NCBI GenBank assembly: GCA_949130495.1
Contig: CASBWL010000414.1
Span: 1,091,001-1,155,000 of the forward strand
Source of the DNA: Sambucus nigra
Lineage: Eukaryota; Streptophyta; Magnoliopsida; Dipsacales; Adoxaceae
Reading direction: 5' to 3'
DNA length: 64,000 nucleotides
The notes under the pieces: model-generated
Database searches by the model: none
What the model was told of the DNA's origin: nothing
The model's input: the letters and a program-made list of their open reading frames with translations, nothing else
Position numbers and translations under genes: made by a program
Shown here: piece by piece, positions 1-12,640 of the stretch
Numbering within the stretch: the first letter of the stretch is position 1
Layout: each line of letters begins with the position of its first letter

Positions 1-2260
1 TGGAGGCCATCAGGTGAACCCATAAACCGTTTGACTCTTGTTAACTCTTTTACCTGAGCGAAGATGAATGAAATCTTGAAGTTCTCTAAATCCCCTTTCC
101 AACATTCTTTTGCGTGCACTAATTGGCCTCACAATTCACATAAATGATCTATTTGACTTTGAAGGGCCTCCAAACTCTCTCGAGCCCATTCAACCTTAGT
201 CACCTTCGAACCGAGTGAAGATCAATGAAATCTTTGAGGAAGATGAATTCCCTCTCCAATGATCCATGTAATGCTTGAATCTACCTCACGGTTCGAACGA
301 ACGATTTATTTTCCTCCGAAATCCCCTGTTTAGAGTAAGGTGGCCATAGGCCTGTGGCCTGCTAACCCCGCCTAAGAAAAAAATAGCGCTTGGGTAAGGC
401 AAGCAGCTCGAGAACGGGCCTTAGTAAAATTTTATAGGCCCATTTTTTTCTGGGTGGGCTCGGGCATGGATTAATAGTCCTACTTGAGCGCATCTGGGGC
501 CGAGAATTAGATATAATATTGATCATATTTTTATACATATATACATATAAAGGTAGTTTAGTTTTTATTCCCTTAAGGTTAAAAGATATAATAAATTAGT
601 ATAAATGGGGAACTTTAGAAATATCAATTTTAGGCTTTATTTACTCTTAATCTTAAGAGTACATTCTAAAATAAATTAGCTAAACAATAAAATAGGTCAT
701 AAATTTTCTAAACAATAAAATTTATGTAAAAAAAAAATGTGTTCGGGCCTTGGCAAGAAGACTTCGAATTTGGGTGGGATTGGGATTGCACATCGAGTCC
801 CGACTTGGGATTGGTCGAGTTTTGGATAACTCAACCTTTTATTGGCCTATTCCGAGTCCACCTAGTCCCGACCCATGGCCACCCCTAGTGTAGAGGCCAT
901 TGGGCTCTTCCGATAATCATTTGAATGTTTTCAACTCTCGAACCTGGGAGTTTCTCATGGATTCTTGAAGGGATCTGCATTTCCTTTCCAATGGATCCCG
1001 TCATGTGCAATTCAAACTTACACTTTCATTTTATGCCCCTTTTTTTGAAAAATTCCATTCCGAACGACCTATAGGCATCACAAACCCCCTACCTATCGAC
1101 ATGGTGTATTTTCCATGCCTAGAAAGGTAGGCACTATGATGAGAGGAAACCTAGGGGCCATGCTGATTCGTACTATGACCCGAAATGGAATTTTATAAAT
1201 GGCTCATGACCTAATTTTTGGAGGAGGTACCTTCTAGCAGTCATCAAATATGCTCTCTAATTTAGAGCCTTCTCATTGCCAAAAATGTCGTTTTTCCAAC
1301 ATTACCCCACCTCACGTTTCTACCATACTTGATCATCCACTTCATCATATCATAATACCTTCAGACCACTACAAAAATGAGCCTACATACTTTCTATATA
1401 TAGTAACAAAGATCTACTAGGAGGTCCATTCCTCACCATTTTCTAGTTTATTCATTTATTTGTTGTTACTCACTTTATCCTTATTTTATGATATTTTTTA
1501 GTTTCGTTTCAATATCTCATATCAAGTAACATATACTTCTATTATTAGTATTTCATACCGCTTATTTTCGTAAAACACAAAAATTGATGAAAATAAGGTT
1601 TATTCATAAATTCCAAAAGTAAGACTTCACCATTATCTCACACTTTCACATTGAACACATTTTTCTCAAAAACACTCAAAGAGGAGTCCTATATTTGGTT
1701 TTATGAGTTGAACCCAACCCCTACACTATTTTAGAAACTATGTGGACTTCGGTATCTCTTGGGTTACATAGGCATATTAGGTCATTCCTGAGTTTCGAGC
1801 CCCCTTTTTCATTTTATGTCATTTATACTATACTATATATTTTTTGTCAGTCTTGGACTCCCACTTGTTTGTGTCTCATTCGACATGCATATTCGCTTTT
1901 GCATAATGCTTCATGATTCGACAAATATTTATATAATATGCTTATGATAATTTTTGGGTACACTCCTACAGATGAATCCTCTTTGTTCATTTCATGACAT
2001 GAGTTCGATTCCCATTGTGTATATTGAAGACATGTACACACTCATCACATTTTAGAGAAAATGGGAAAATTAAGATAGCCATCAGAGATCGAAAGGGTGG
2101 AATGGGTGCCTAACACCTTCTGACTTTGTAACTTATTGCCCGAACTTGTGAATCATTTGTCTTCATATGCATCGATATCACCTTAATATCGTTCCTTGGA
2201 GGCGGCTCCACTATTTTACCTGTTTTGAGCAAAATAAGCTGGCGACTCCATCTCATCATG
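1..2260 (+). repeat. Degraded LTR remnant, Tat/Ogre-like 3' end
   Basis: No gene is visible. Three loosely similar blocks (about 1-170, 180-330, 900-1010) share wording around 'gaagatgaatgaaatc' and 'cctttccaa', suggesting old internal repeats. The end is the most telling part: GGGTGCCTAACACCTTC at 2104-2120, a run resembling 'cccgaac' and GGCGACTCC at 2241-2249 are the kind of U5 and near-PBS sequence I know from Tat/Ogre-lineage gypsy LTRs. No 5' boundary, partner LTR or target duplication is seen, so this is a fragment. A hAT-like MITE interrupts it at 336-887. Family assignment is inference. Confidence 0.4.
336..887. mobile_element. Non-autonomous hAT-like MITE, 552 bp
   Basis: The left end reads TAAGGTGGCCATAGG and the reverse complement of the right end reads TAGGGGTGGCCATGGG, giving imperfect terminal inverted repeats that resemble plant hAT ends. 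Flanks are GTTTAGAG (328-335) and GTGTAGAG (888-895), an 8-bp target duplication with one mismatch, the length expected for hAT. The interior is AT-rich with subterminal G/C-rich strings and has no transposase, so it would need a transposase supplied in trans. Confidence 0.7.
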
Positions 2261-2743
2261 TTACACCCATTTGAGGATGGGAAATTTTACATCCGAGGAA
2301 GATCACAAATAAGTTAACATGAGTGGAAAAACAAGAACATCCATATCCTCGAATCACCCCCATGCGCATGGAAGAAGAGAGAGGGGGGACTGTTTCCTTT
2401 CTCCCTTCATCCCAATTTTGGGGTTGCCCTGTGCCGGAGGAATTTGACCCGTATGGACAGAAGGGAGATTTGAAAGACCAAGAGTTTGTATTTATCAGTT
2501 TGGACAAAACATACACAGTATAACCTAACACATATACGAGAGGTACATATGTTATTAATAAAAATTGGATCGCCAAATGCCATATCCACCCATAGGTAAA
2601 TAGACTTAAAAATGAAATTATATTTTGCAAATATTTCTAATTTATTTTAATAAACAATTTTTTAAAATGAAATAATTAACATTTAGTTAGTAACACAATT
2701 TTTGTGAGTATTGGAGTTTAAAATGAAATTTTTGAGTAGTTTC
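2261..2743. other. Unassigned intergenic stretch
   Basis: AT-rich sequence with a short GA-rich stretch near 2370-2400. Overlapping open frames on both strands have no recognisable domain and do not support a gene. Confidence 0.5.
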
Positions 2744-3281
2744 TGTGTAGTATACCCCGTGTTTCAACGGCGAGGGATCCACATGTGAGGGAATTACATG
2801 AGGTTTAATGGTAAGTAAAGGCGTTTCATTTGATTTTGAAATAAGAGTCATGGTTACGATAATTGCTTATATTTGTTTTAATTATATTTTATACGTGTTG
2901 GTCAACTGTACTAAGTTGAAAATCCGGTGAGTTTGGTTCGACTTGATCAGAGGAGATCAGAAATCTAGTTTTAGAATGATTAAATAGTTTTCAACTTGGA
3001 TAGGGAGTCGACATCCTATTAGAAAGGTTAAAATACAATCCTATTAGTTTAACTCAAAGTATGAGAACCTATCTGTAGGTTTGAGAACTTGTACGATAGT
3101 TAAAAAGATGAATATTACCAGTACGTTTAGGACTGTATTGAACAAGAACACTTGTGATATTTAAGTCTAAGGGTTGTCTTGATTAGTCTTAGGCAGTGTT
3201 TTAAAAGTCACACCTAGGCTTGAGGCTTCGAAGAAATGCCCCACCTCAAGTCTTTTATGTCGTATTCTTGGCAAAAGATGC

Positions 3282-3359
3282 AAGGACATAGTCCGTCACA
3301 CTTAGTATGTCGTACACTTAGTATGTCGTACAATTGGACATAGTCCGTCACACTTGGTA
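3282..3359. repeat. Short tandem duplications
   Basis: ACACTTAGTATGTCGTAC occurs twice in succession (about 3298-3331), and GGACATAGTCCGTCACACTT occurs at about 3284 and 3336. A diverged third copy of the same string lies near 4168-4195, about 0.85 kb away. That could mark the two sides of an insertion between them. Confidence 0.6.
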
Positions 3360-3724
3360 AAATTGTTTTATTTGAGAAGTCGCATTAATTTCGCTGTAGC
3401 GGCTCTTTCAAATTCTCACATGATTCTTCTCTTGCTATATCTTATAAATAATTGTGTTAGATTCTTTTTTCATTCACTAGTGTTATGACGCGTGTACTTT
3501 TTGTATTATGTTTTTTTGAAAAATTTTGAAAAATTCAAAAAGATTTTTGTATTTTATTTTGCACCATATATGAATGCACACTTAGGATGACCAAGTCACA
3601 ACTTCACGCCATATCCCTATGAGTGTTTGATAGATATTTGAGACAATATGTTGGGTCATCATGTTCTTTACAAAGTTTGGATTTTTTTATATCTATAGTG
3701 TTGCTACCTATATGTTTGACTCAC

Positions 3725-3815
3725 GAAAACACATAAAAACATATTCTGTTAAAACCAGTGCTTTCTCCACACGAAAAATAGTACGTCTGACACTCTATTT
3801 TTAAAACATTTAAAG
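3725..3815 (-). repeat. Inverted repeat, arm 1 (copia LTR promoter fragment)
   Basis: The reverse complement matches 4651-4740 with few mismatches, including the TATA region and AGAGTGTCAGA just after it. It is therefore a minus-strand piece of the same LTR promoter present on the plus strand downstream. Confidence 0.7.
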
Positions 3816-4559
3816 GGGAGAACGAATTATGATATTATGGAGGAGTTTAAGTATGGGGTAGATTTTATTATGCTTTAATTCGATTATACTTTATATCATT
3901 TCAAACTCGATATGTCACGTGGTTTTTTCTTTGTCTTATGTGTGTAGGTACAATTGAAGATTTTTGGAGTGCACACCTAGATGAGTAAAGCATGTAGAAT
4001 TTAAAAGTTTATTATTGAAGACATGTTTGAAAAGCTTGAAGACTTATTCAATTTATCTTTCCACGTTTGAGTTTTTGGGACCGTAGATTTGTATATGTCA
4101 CTTTTAAGATTCATAATTTGGAATGTTTTTTATTTTGTACCAGCATAGACATAGTGGAAGATTTGTAAGGATATATTCCATCACACTTAGTATGTCATAT
4201 ACCGCTACAAGTTTATCGAAGCATTGGAAAGCGCACATTTGTAATCGACGATCCGAATTTTAAGTCAGATTCAATAATCATGCCCAACAAGGATGGCTGT
4301 GGCAAACTTAGTCAAGTTCCATTTACATTTTACATTAAAAGTGTTGGGATTTTTTTATAAAAATTAAAAAAAGTTTCCTTTTATGAAAAATAATTTTTGA
4401 ATCATTTTAAATGGATTTTTATCTTTTGAAAAACATTTTTATCATAAAAAACTTTTTGATAATTGTTCTTAGATTCATAAGAGTGTTGGTCCCTAAGTCC
4501 CCAAATGTTTTAAAATTCTATACAATAAATATCGAGATTTGTGCTTGGTTATTTAAACG

Positions 4560-5170
4560 AGATTCTATCTCGTTCGAATGAGACCAAACATCGGTCGAAG
4601 GACATGATAGTTCATTCGAATGAGAAGACTTTTTGGTTGACACATCACTGCCTTAAATGTTATATAAATAGAGTGTCAGATGTACTATTTTTTGGGTGGA
4701 GAAAACACTGGTTTTAACATAATACGTTTATAAGTGTTTTTGGTTTATTCTCCATTACAATTCACAAATTCGAGTGCTTTTGTGTGAGTTGTTTCTTAGA
4801 ACCCAAATCATAGTTTTGCTGGGTCTTTTGCTGATTCAACCTTTGTAGGGAGCTCTTTACGACCGAAAAGGTGTGTACTATTGTGGAGGGAGACTCTACG
4901 AAGTTTATGACTGTGTGTCATTGAGGATCTTCTACGTGTTGATTTTTTGCTGAAAACTGCGTGTCAGGGCTGCGTTTCCATGTGGTGTTGCTTCGCATAA
5001 ACCACTACTTATTTCTAGAATGGTACTTTGAAGATTTGCTAAAGGCACCATACATTACACTTGAGGGCGATTATCAAGTGGTTTGTAAGTCAAAGGCCTT
5101 AAATTATTTCAATGTTCTCGAAATATAAAAGGTTTTGCCCCTGTGGGGGATTTTTCCTGAAGCTTGTGCA
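4560..5170 (+). repeat. Copia-type LTR fragment with TATA box, plus strand
   Basis: TATATAAATA at 4661-4670 looks like a promoter TATA box. About 450 bp downstream, 'aaaaggttttgcccctgtgggggattttt' (about 5127-5155) followed by 'cctgaagcttgtgca' ending at 5170 matches the end of the minus-strand copia LTR at 54176-55142. CTCGTTCGAATGAG-type palindromes (4568-4615) lie just upstream of the TATA box, the same relative place as the palindrome cluster in that other LTR. The left boundary is not defined, and no primer binding site follows. Confidence 0.5.
4651..4740 (+). repeat. Inverted repeat, arm 2 (copia LTR promoter)
   Basis: Pairs with 3725-3815 across about 835 bp. It contains the TATATAAATA box and the presumed start of the transcribed region. 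Read-through from either side could form a roughly 90-bp hairpin. Confidence 0.7.
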
Positions 5171-7224
5171 TATTCAATTTGTTTTGACATTTAGTTGCAT
5201 ATTTTAAGGATGAACTAAAATTTGTTTAAAATTGGGTTTTTATAATTTAGAATTAACTGTATTGAAACCACCCAAAGGAAATTATTTTTCGATTAACAAA
5301 AGCCGTAAGGCACACGTTATTTTAAAACAAAAATGCTTTAGTGAAACGATATCACCTTTCAACACTTTTTTATAAACTGGACCAATAACTCGGCCAAAAA
5401 AATCAAATAGTATTTTATTTGGCATATATGGAGACATATTTTTAAGGCATATACAATTTTAGTATTTTTAATGGCCTTTTTATTGTTACAAAATATTAAA
5501 ATGTCGTAAAAAAATGCCTAAAAGCCTTTTCACGACATTTTATGCCTAAGGCCCACCCAGGCTTCTAAGGTTTAAGGCGTGGCCTCCACGCCTCGATCAC
5601 GCCCCACATTTTTTAGAACCTTAAACTTAGGTAATGTCAGACCATTTGTAATGGTTTCGTAGATTCTTAGTCCTGAGGATTATGAGTATTAGAATGCTTG
5701 AACGATTATTTCTTTGATTGTTATGCGTGCGATTCTATTTTATATTGAATCGAATGATCCCTGCTAGTTGGGGAATTGTTGTGTGAGTAGGTCTAAGATC
5801 ATAATTCAGAGGAATTCACATCCAGGAGATATATTAGATTGACATACCCCTTATTAAACGTATATGTTTTGTTTTTACAATCAAAACCCAATGAGTATCA
5901 AATAAGTTGAGTCTGATAATCAAGAATTGATAAGAGGTTGGTTAGAATATATTAATAGTAAATTAATTTGACCAAGTGGGTATCAAAAAGTTAACGTGGA
6001 GAATCATATTGTGTATCATAATCAATTTTGTAAGTAATTTCTCTTTATCCCGAGTTATTTTGAGATAATTAAATTAGAGTGGAGTCATGATTACTTAGTG
6101 TAGTTAATCGTGATAAAATTTAGAAAGAAAATAAATATTATAAATATAATTGGGATTTTTGTATATAGATTTGAAAGCCAATTTAATTATTTTGGGTTCC
6201 TTGTATAGACCATTGCCCAAGTAGTAGGCCTAAACCTCTATGGAAGCCTAGTTTGACTAAAGCCCATACCCCATACTTATTTATATTGGTGCAAGCTAGG
6301 GTTTTATTAGATAAATGTTCCATTATGGATGGTTAGAAAGGGAGAGAAAACATACTATTCATATATTTGTGAAGAGCTAGTGAAATGGAAGTGTAATTCT
6401 ATAATATTTCACCATAATATCATCTCCAAAAAGCACCCTTGACAAGGCTTACTTTGGATGGATCATATACTAAAAACTTAGATGTGTTGGGAGAATTTTA
6501 GCAAGTTTTTGGTCACCTTTGAGGGAAATAATATCTTCATCTTCTTCAACTCTTTTTTCTCATCATACGAATCACAACATGATTGGTTATGGTATTGTAT
6601 TATAAATCCTAAGATTAATCATTAAATCTAGTTCTTATTCTTCTGCCCATTGCATGATCTTTCGAAGTTCTTAGGGATGAATTTTTAGTGTTTTAAAAAT
6701 CAATCGCATGTTTTTCCCCAACAATTGGTATGTGAAATCTTAGTTATAGATTGATCATGTATTGGAAATGTTCATGTTGTTCACCGATTTAAATCCTAAG
6801 TTTACATATTAAAAATTGTGCATTGAGATGTATTTTTGTGTACAAATATTATTTCCTAGGATTTTAAAGTTTATATCCATTCCATCGAAGTTACACGAAT
6901 GTTTGTTAGTCCATGGATCCTACGGTGGTTTATCCGTAGTTGAATTTCTGCTAGATTCAATTTTGTTGTAAAAATTAGGCTTCTAATTATTGCATGTAAT
7001 TGATATTTTCAGAGGATTTTATGAGGGCATGTAATCATTCGATGTTAGGATTTCATAATTTGCATCGTGTTTTGATTTTATTGGAAGATCTATGCTTTTC
7101 ATTTGATTTGTATCAAGAACGGGAGTATTTTAATGTACTTTTTGAAGGTTGATGGAAGTCCAAAACGATGTAATTTTTGTAAACATTAAGAAACCCTAAA
7201 GAAAAAGAATGAAAAAGACCACAC

Positions 7225-7390
7225 CATTCGGACGAAGGCCGTGACCGCTCTGATTAAGGACGTAACCGCAGAGAACTAGATAATGACTACAGTGGTTGAA
7301 GTTGCGACTATGAAAAATTGACTGCTATAATAAAGGTATAGGTCGTGATCACGGTTGTTCAGACCATGACCATGATCACGACAGGGGCAA
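7225..7390. repeat. Palindrome cluster, GTGATCACG core
   Basis: Related short words recur: GCCGTGACCGC, GGACGTAACCGC, GGTCGTGATCACGG and CATGATCACGAC. The core GTGATCAC is palindromic. The position inside the LTR, downstream of the leader, resembles the clusters at 15840-16043, 32370-32540 and 39240-39500. Confidence 0.5.
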
Positions 7391-9527
7391 CAAGTTTTGG
7401 TTTTGCATGGGACTTTTGGTCTTGAATTCTTCTTTAAGATGATTTCTATCTTCAAGTAATCTACTCAAGGAAGATGTTTAGGCCATGAAGGTGCATTATT
7501 GTCCTATTATTTCATACTTGCACGAATTTATTTATTTTCATGTCTATTTATTAATTGTGTCGCATAATTTTTCATGTTGATCAATCGATTAATTAGGGCA
7601 CCTATTTTTTAATATAAACAACATGGATTTAATTATGATACCGGCCTAGGTCACGATGTTTTTGGAAATTTTGTTTCATTTATTATTTATAAATTAAATT
7701 TAATCGAATAACTAATTTAAAGAAATATTTTATATTTTGATCTCTAGGTTTTTGTTTTATTTTTAGACTGATTTTTTCATTTTGGAAAATTAAAATAATG
7801 ACATCGTTTAGAATTAAATGAATAGTTTTCCAAAAAACCCTCGGGTTCAAAATATTAAGTGGGAGAGGGGTTTCCTAGTAAGCACCACGGTCTCCATTGG
7901 TGTTTGAGAATTGTGATATGATTACTTCCTCGTGAAAGATTGATATGTTCCCATCAAATGGATTTAGTCACCGCATTCGGTATTCTCAAGACTTTTAAGT
8001 GATAGTTCATTAAAATTAAATCTAAGTGAGTTTGGTCCTCCAATCGAGGAAATTCGCACAAGCGGGTTTGATTTCAACGAACGAATCGATGGTATACCTT
8101 TATATGTAGGTAATGATATTCACCCCATCAGAGTCACTTTTATTAGGACTTGAACAAAAAGATGTCGACTATTAATTATGATGGCCAGTAGTTTCCTAAA
8201 TTGTCTGGATAACATACTTAAAAATAAAAATATGTCCAATTTAAGTTGGTGTAATTTAAGCACCCGTCGACAAATCTAACATCATAAGAGAACTAGGATC
8301 TCTAACGGGATAAGTTTTTAAATGGATGTCAAAGGATTCCAATTGAAAATTTAATCGAATTAATTTTCTCTTTTAAATTGAATATTATTTTTTTCAATTT
8401 GATGATTAAGGATTTCATAATTGCATTCAACCTTTTCTCATTAGTTTTAGTCTTAAAGTTTTAACTAGAAAGAAAAAATAGCAAAAGATTACTCTAAAAC
8501 GTCAAATTTCTAGCTTATAATTATCCAAATAGAAGACTCAATCAGAAATAGTGTGTACTGATGGAAAAAAATTCCAAGAAACCATTCCAATTGAGAATGG
8601 TTCCTTAGATGTGGTATTTCATAAAAAGTTATTTCTTATAGTGTATAAGCTTCCCTATTAGCATTTCAGTAAGTTGAGTTAAGGGGGAGGGGTATATATG
8701 AAAAACCATAACCACAAACCACAAGGGAAGGGAAGTTTCAAACAAAAAGCCAAATTATACAAATAAAAAATGGGGGATATAGAAAAGTGGGGGAAGCGAT
8801 TTTTAAATAGAAACTAGATATCTTGATGAGTCTTTGTTTGAAATACTATATTGTTTGATAATTTCATCGTTTGATGGGATTATTAGTTAAATATAGAAAA
8901 AATTAGTATGGATCTAAAGTTTTAATTTGTTATTGTTAGAGATCTTTTCAATATTGGACTTATCTTTATGATTTTCGGTGTTCTGCATGGTGGAATTTGA
9001 TGTTTTTCCTTAGTTTTTATAGTTCTTTTAAAATCTATATGGATTGAGCTAAAATAATTTAGATATGTGTTAAGTTAAATTACCTGGATGTTTTATATGA
9101 AGGCATACCTCTTTCTTTTAATTTTGGTCAGATCTGATGCTGATGATGTTGAGTGGTCTTCTTGCTTCGAATAGGATGCATTGCATCTTTTTGTTACGTT
9201 CCATTGATTTGATTCCTTTATTCGTCCGAATGAATAACATGATGATATCCTTTCATACTTTGATAAAATTTTGTCTTCTTATTTTTTTAATCTTTGTTGG
9301 TGGAGGTAAAGAGAGAAGGTTTATGTCTCGTTTACTGCTAAGAGAAAATCTCAGGTGTTTTATCATTTGGATGTCATTTATATTTGGGATCAATTTAAAT
9401 TATGTATATTGTGGATCAATTTTTTTATGGCTCATATTTGCCACATGGTAAGGATGATATTTAATTTAATCGCACCCGACTTAGTTTTAGTGGCGACCGA
9501 TACCAGAATTTAGCGGGGTGTGACAGA

Positions 9528-9539
9528 TGGTATCAGAGT
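9528..9539 (+). promoter_or_regulatory. Primer binding site (initiator tRNA-Met type)
   Basis: TGGTATCAGAGT matches 11 of 12 positions of the usual plant tRNA-iMet primer binding site (TGGTATCAGAGC). It follows the LTR end TGTGACA with a 2-nt spacer, supporting the LTR boundary at 9525. Confidence 0.75.
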
Positions 9540-10476
9540 ATGGTCTTATGTCTCATATGTTGTTAGTCCGTTTAACTTCCGCATACAAACCACAACTAAG
9601 GATATGAAGGATTGTGATAGGATAAATGACGTCACTTACAACCAATATACCTCTAGGAATTCATCACCGATATCACTAAAGATCCTATTCCTTTAAATCA
9701 TAGCATATTTTCTAAAAACCTGACATAGAAGTTTACCTAGAGTTCAATCCTAAGCCTCCTCAACCATCATTGTTTCTTACATAACACATTTACCATAATT
9801 TCCTCGTAACTATCGTCACACGCTCTGTGGTATGACCTTCAACCAGGAATCACCAGGACACTTACGTGTAATGTTACTATCTTATTGAATTAGACCGAAC
9901 ACATATCCCATGTGTTGACCGATATGCTCCATCGTGCCCATTATATCATCGATTGCCTTATGGAGGGATACTATATTAAGGACCGAATTCGCCTAACCAC
10001 ATCATCAGTACTAACTACCCGAAAGTATCGAGTCGAAGAACTTAACCCATTTCTATCACCAATCAATTTTGATTAGGTATAGCGCACTAGCTACCTAATC
10101 TCCAGAATTGACTTTACACGAATCACGTTTCTAATTCAATACACACCATTCGTCATTCTCTACATCTCAATTGGCTTCTTAAATAAGTATGGTTTGACAC
10201 CCAAACACCTCACACTAAATACCTACGATGTCCACACTATTGGCTGGTACGAATACTTGCAACTTATTAGCATTCCTAAATCAGAAGCACAAAAGTGATT
10301 AACGACAATTAATTTGGTTGCCTTCCACTTAGCAATGAATTCAACCGTTATGCTAACCTCTTTGACTTTACCATCGAGGACACGGTCTAATCGTCACCAA
10401 ATCTACCCTTACCGTCCAAATCAACACCGGCATAGAAAGATCCACTACCGACCTCACCATGTCACTCCCGAAAGTA
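9540..10476. other. Unassigned sequence between PBS and nested stack
   Basis: About 0.9 kb without a recognisable gene. Composition changes to A/C-rich after about 9570, as if the sequence were a minus-strand element fragment. It is contiguous with 52749 onward once the stack between the ACCTT duplications is removed, and a minus-strand primer binding site sits just beyond (52758-52769). This may therefore be the internal region of an older minus-strand LTR element. I could not identify gag or pol in it. Confidence 0.4.
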
Positions 10477-10481
10477 ACCTT
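10477..10481. repeat. Target site duplication ACCTT, left copy
   Basis: The 5 bp directly before the first family A LTR are repeated exactly at 52744-52748, directly after the last family A LTR. Five bp is the duplication length made by gypsy integrases. Confidence 0.85.
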
Positions 10482-12626
10482 TGTAACACCCCGTAAATTC
10501 GAGGATCGTTAATTCAATAATATTTTGGGAGAGAAAATAATTTATTTTATTCGGAGGAATTAAATTCATGAATTAGGAAATTTTTAATTTTGAGGAATTT
10601 AGTAATTTGGTGAGTTGAGGATTAATTATTTTGACTTTTTTGTGTCACATTTTGAGGTTAAAAATTTGTATAATATTACAGATTAATTTGGAGTGCACGA
10701 TTGGGTTCGAAGGGGTCAAAACGGTTGTTAATGAGTTCCCATAGGTATAATATGGGTTTTGGTACCTTTTTAGACATATTTGATTTCCTAAATAAGTGTT
10801 TGGGCCCTTTTTAGAAGGCCCATAAGCCCAAAAATGGGATTTAAGTAAATAAACCTAATTGAGAGAGCGTGTGGGAACTTTAATTCATTTTTACAAGACC
10901 AAGTTAAGAAAGGCCAAATAATGTAACAACTAGAGGATATTTTGAGAGATTAAACTAAGAACAAGAGAGGAGACCATTGAATCAACCTATCATCTTGACC
11001 AAATAATATGATTCTACAAACCCTAAGGCAAGTGGTTATCTTGCATTTTGATTAATTACATTTTTTCTATTCATATTATAGAAGATGTGAATTTATTAAT
11101 ATGTTAGGATTAATCTATAATTGAATTTTGGGATTTCATGATTCTGATTTAAACTCTTTAGAGATGATAACAATATGTGGATTTTGAATTCCCTATTTTT
11201 GTACATGATGTAGTTAGATTGAGAAAATCAAATGGGTGAATTTAGGATGATTCTTGGAAGGTTTTGGGGTAAAAATATATGCAAAAATAGTGGTGTATAT
11301 ATATACACACACACACACACACATATACGGTGATGTGAAGTATATTTATATGATTTATAAATGTTTGTGTGTATAAAGTTTATATTAATGCATACCCATT
11401 CTAGTGATATCATAAGAGGTTGGGCGATGTGTGTTAATCCCCTGGCTAGAGAATGGAGGGAGAGTATAGTCCCCTTGTCAAGCGTCTGGATGAGGGGTGA
11501 GACATCTTAGGTATGAGTATGTCTCATTTTCGATGGTAACTATGGATGCCTCCAATTCGTTTGTTTTTCTGATTCAGGGAGCATACCGTGTCAGTATTTC
11601 GGGTGGATAAGCATACCCGTCGATGATAGCATTTTAGAGAAAACGCGATGAGTGACTCAGGGGATAGTTATATATCTTCGACATGTATGTGTGAATGTTG
11701 TAGTACGATATTACTCATATATGGTACATTTATATACGGGTGGATACAAGATGAGAATTGTATAAATTATATAACTCGTGCTAATGTTATATGGTATCAA
11801 ATGAAAAATGATTTAAATAAGTTAGTGTGATTAGTAACTTGTAAAAATGTATACTAAACTCGCTCGAGATAGAGTAGTGGGAAGAGTAGGATATGTACAT
11901 ATTTATGACAAGACTAGTTATGCGGTAGATAGCTTGATGGGACATAAAAAGGTACGTTAGGTGTTCACATTAGTGGAGGGGTGAGGTGCTCCCCAAGAGA
12001 GTGTGCGACAGTAACTTAAATATGAACATCATTCATGCATTTTAATTTACTGCAATTAAATTCACTTGCTAAATATTTTCAAAATGTTTAGGGTTCTAAC
12101 CGTTAAAAAATATTTTCAAAACCTTTTACGTGTCCATCCACTAGGATGTCATTATTGTTCTATTCCAGGATTATGCAGCTGTGACACGTGTGGATGTTAC
12201 AGGACTTTGACTAAGACGCTTCAGTATATTCATTCCTAGATTAGGATGCAGTTAATATTCCATTTGGGCATGTCGCCCTAGTTGTGCCATTTTATTTCAG
12301 TTAGATAATGTATTTATTTATTCCTCTTGGGATTTATTTTTGGTATTTGATTTCTAGCCGGTGGTTGTCTCGGCAAGGATTATATTCATTCTGTTTCTGT
12401 ATTACCGATTTAGTGATTCTGTGAATGGTTAATTATATATTCTTTTGCATGTTGTTTGAGATGTTAAATAAAAAGATAAAAAATTAGTACAATGTATTTT
12501 GAATACTAGGTGGTTAGTAAGTTTAAAAAAGTTTTCGATAATGATGCTAAGAATGATCCAGATGATATTCCTGTTTAATTTGATATAGGACTGATCACCC
12601 AGTATTTTATTAGGCACGGTGTCACA
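10482..12626 (+). repeat. Family A LTR, copy 1 (2145 bp)
   Basis: Starts TGTAACACCCCG and ends GGTGTCACA, directly before a primer binding site. Copies 2 and 3 align over the whole length. It contains three TGGGCY-type boxes (10801-10806, 10817-10822, 10825-10830), a leader, and AAGGCAAGT at 11026-11034, which fits a GC-AG splice donor. A (TA)(CA) microsatellite at 11297-11326 occupies the place where other gypsy LTRs here carry a palindrome cluster. Confidence 0.85.
11297..11326. repeat. TA/CA microsatellite
   Basis: Run of TA followed by CA dinucleotides inside family A LTR copy 1. The same position is repetitive in the other copies. Confidence 0.9.
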
Positions 12627-12628
12627 GA

Positions 12629-12640
12629 TGGTATCAGAGC
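12629..12640 (+). promoter_or_regulatory. Primer binding site, family A copy 1
   Basis: TGGTATCAGAGC, a perfect match to the tRNA-iMet type site, 2 nt after the LTR end. The following leader (TTCTAGTGTCCTTAGGAT) is nearly the same as that after the Tekay PBS. Confidence 0.9.

Larger units (their letters stand above)
3194..5625. mobile_element. Old TIR-like element containing copia LTR pieces
   Basis: The left edge CAGTGTTTTAAAAGTCAC and the reverse complement of the right edge (AAGGTTCTAAAAAATG) are loosely similar, and both continue into GGC/GAGGC-rich subterminal sequence. CTTAGG flanks both sides (3188-3193, 5626-5631) and may be the rest of a target duplication. No transposase is visible. 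The centre holds copia-like LTR fragments in opposite orientations. The TIR similarity is weak, so this is a tentative call. Confidence 0.35.
2744..9525 (+). repeat. Long degenerate gypsy LTR with nested insertions
   Basis: The left edge (TGTAGTATACCCCG near 2746) resembles the TGTAATACCCCG starts of the other gypsy LTRs here, and the right edge is GGGGTGTGACA at 9515-9525 followed by a primer binding site. Removing the nested 3194-5625 block leaves about 4.3 kb. A transcribed-leader-like stretch (gctagggttttat, about 6297) and a cluster of GTGATCACG-type palindromes (7225-7390) sit in the order seen in the other LTRs. No target duplication or partner LTR was found. The 5' boundary is tentative, and the region may combine more than one element. 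Confidence 0.45.

Noticed and set aside
2256..2630. 124-codon minus-strand frame as a host gene
   Set aside because: No domain, no start context, overlapped by other-frame readings and located beside LTR remnants.
9137..9451. 104-codon frame near the end of the long LTR
   Set aside because: Lies within an LTR just before its PBS, has no recognisable domain and an AT-rich composition typical of chance frames.
9528..9539. tRNA gene at TGGTATCAGAGC sites
   Set aside because: Only the 12-nt primer complement is present next to LTR ends; there is no cloverleaf.
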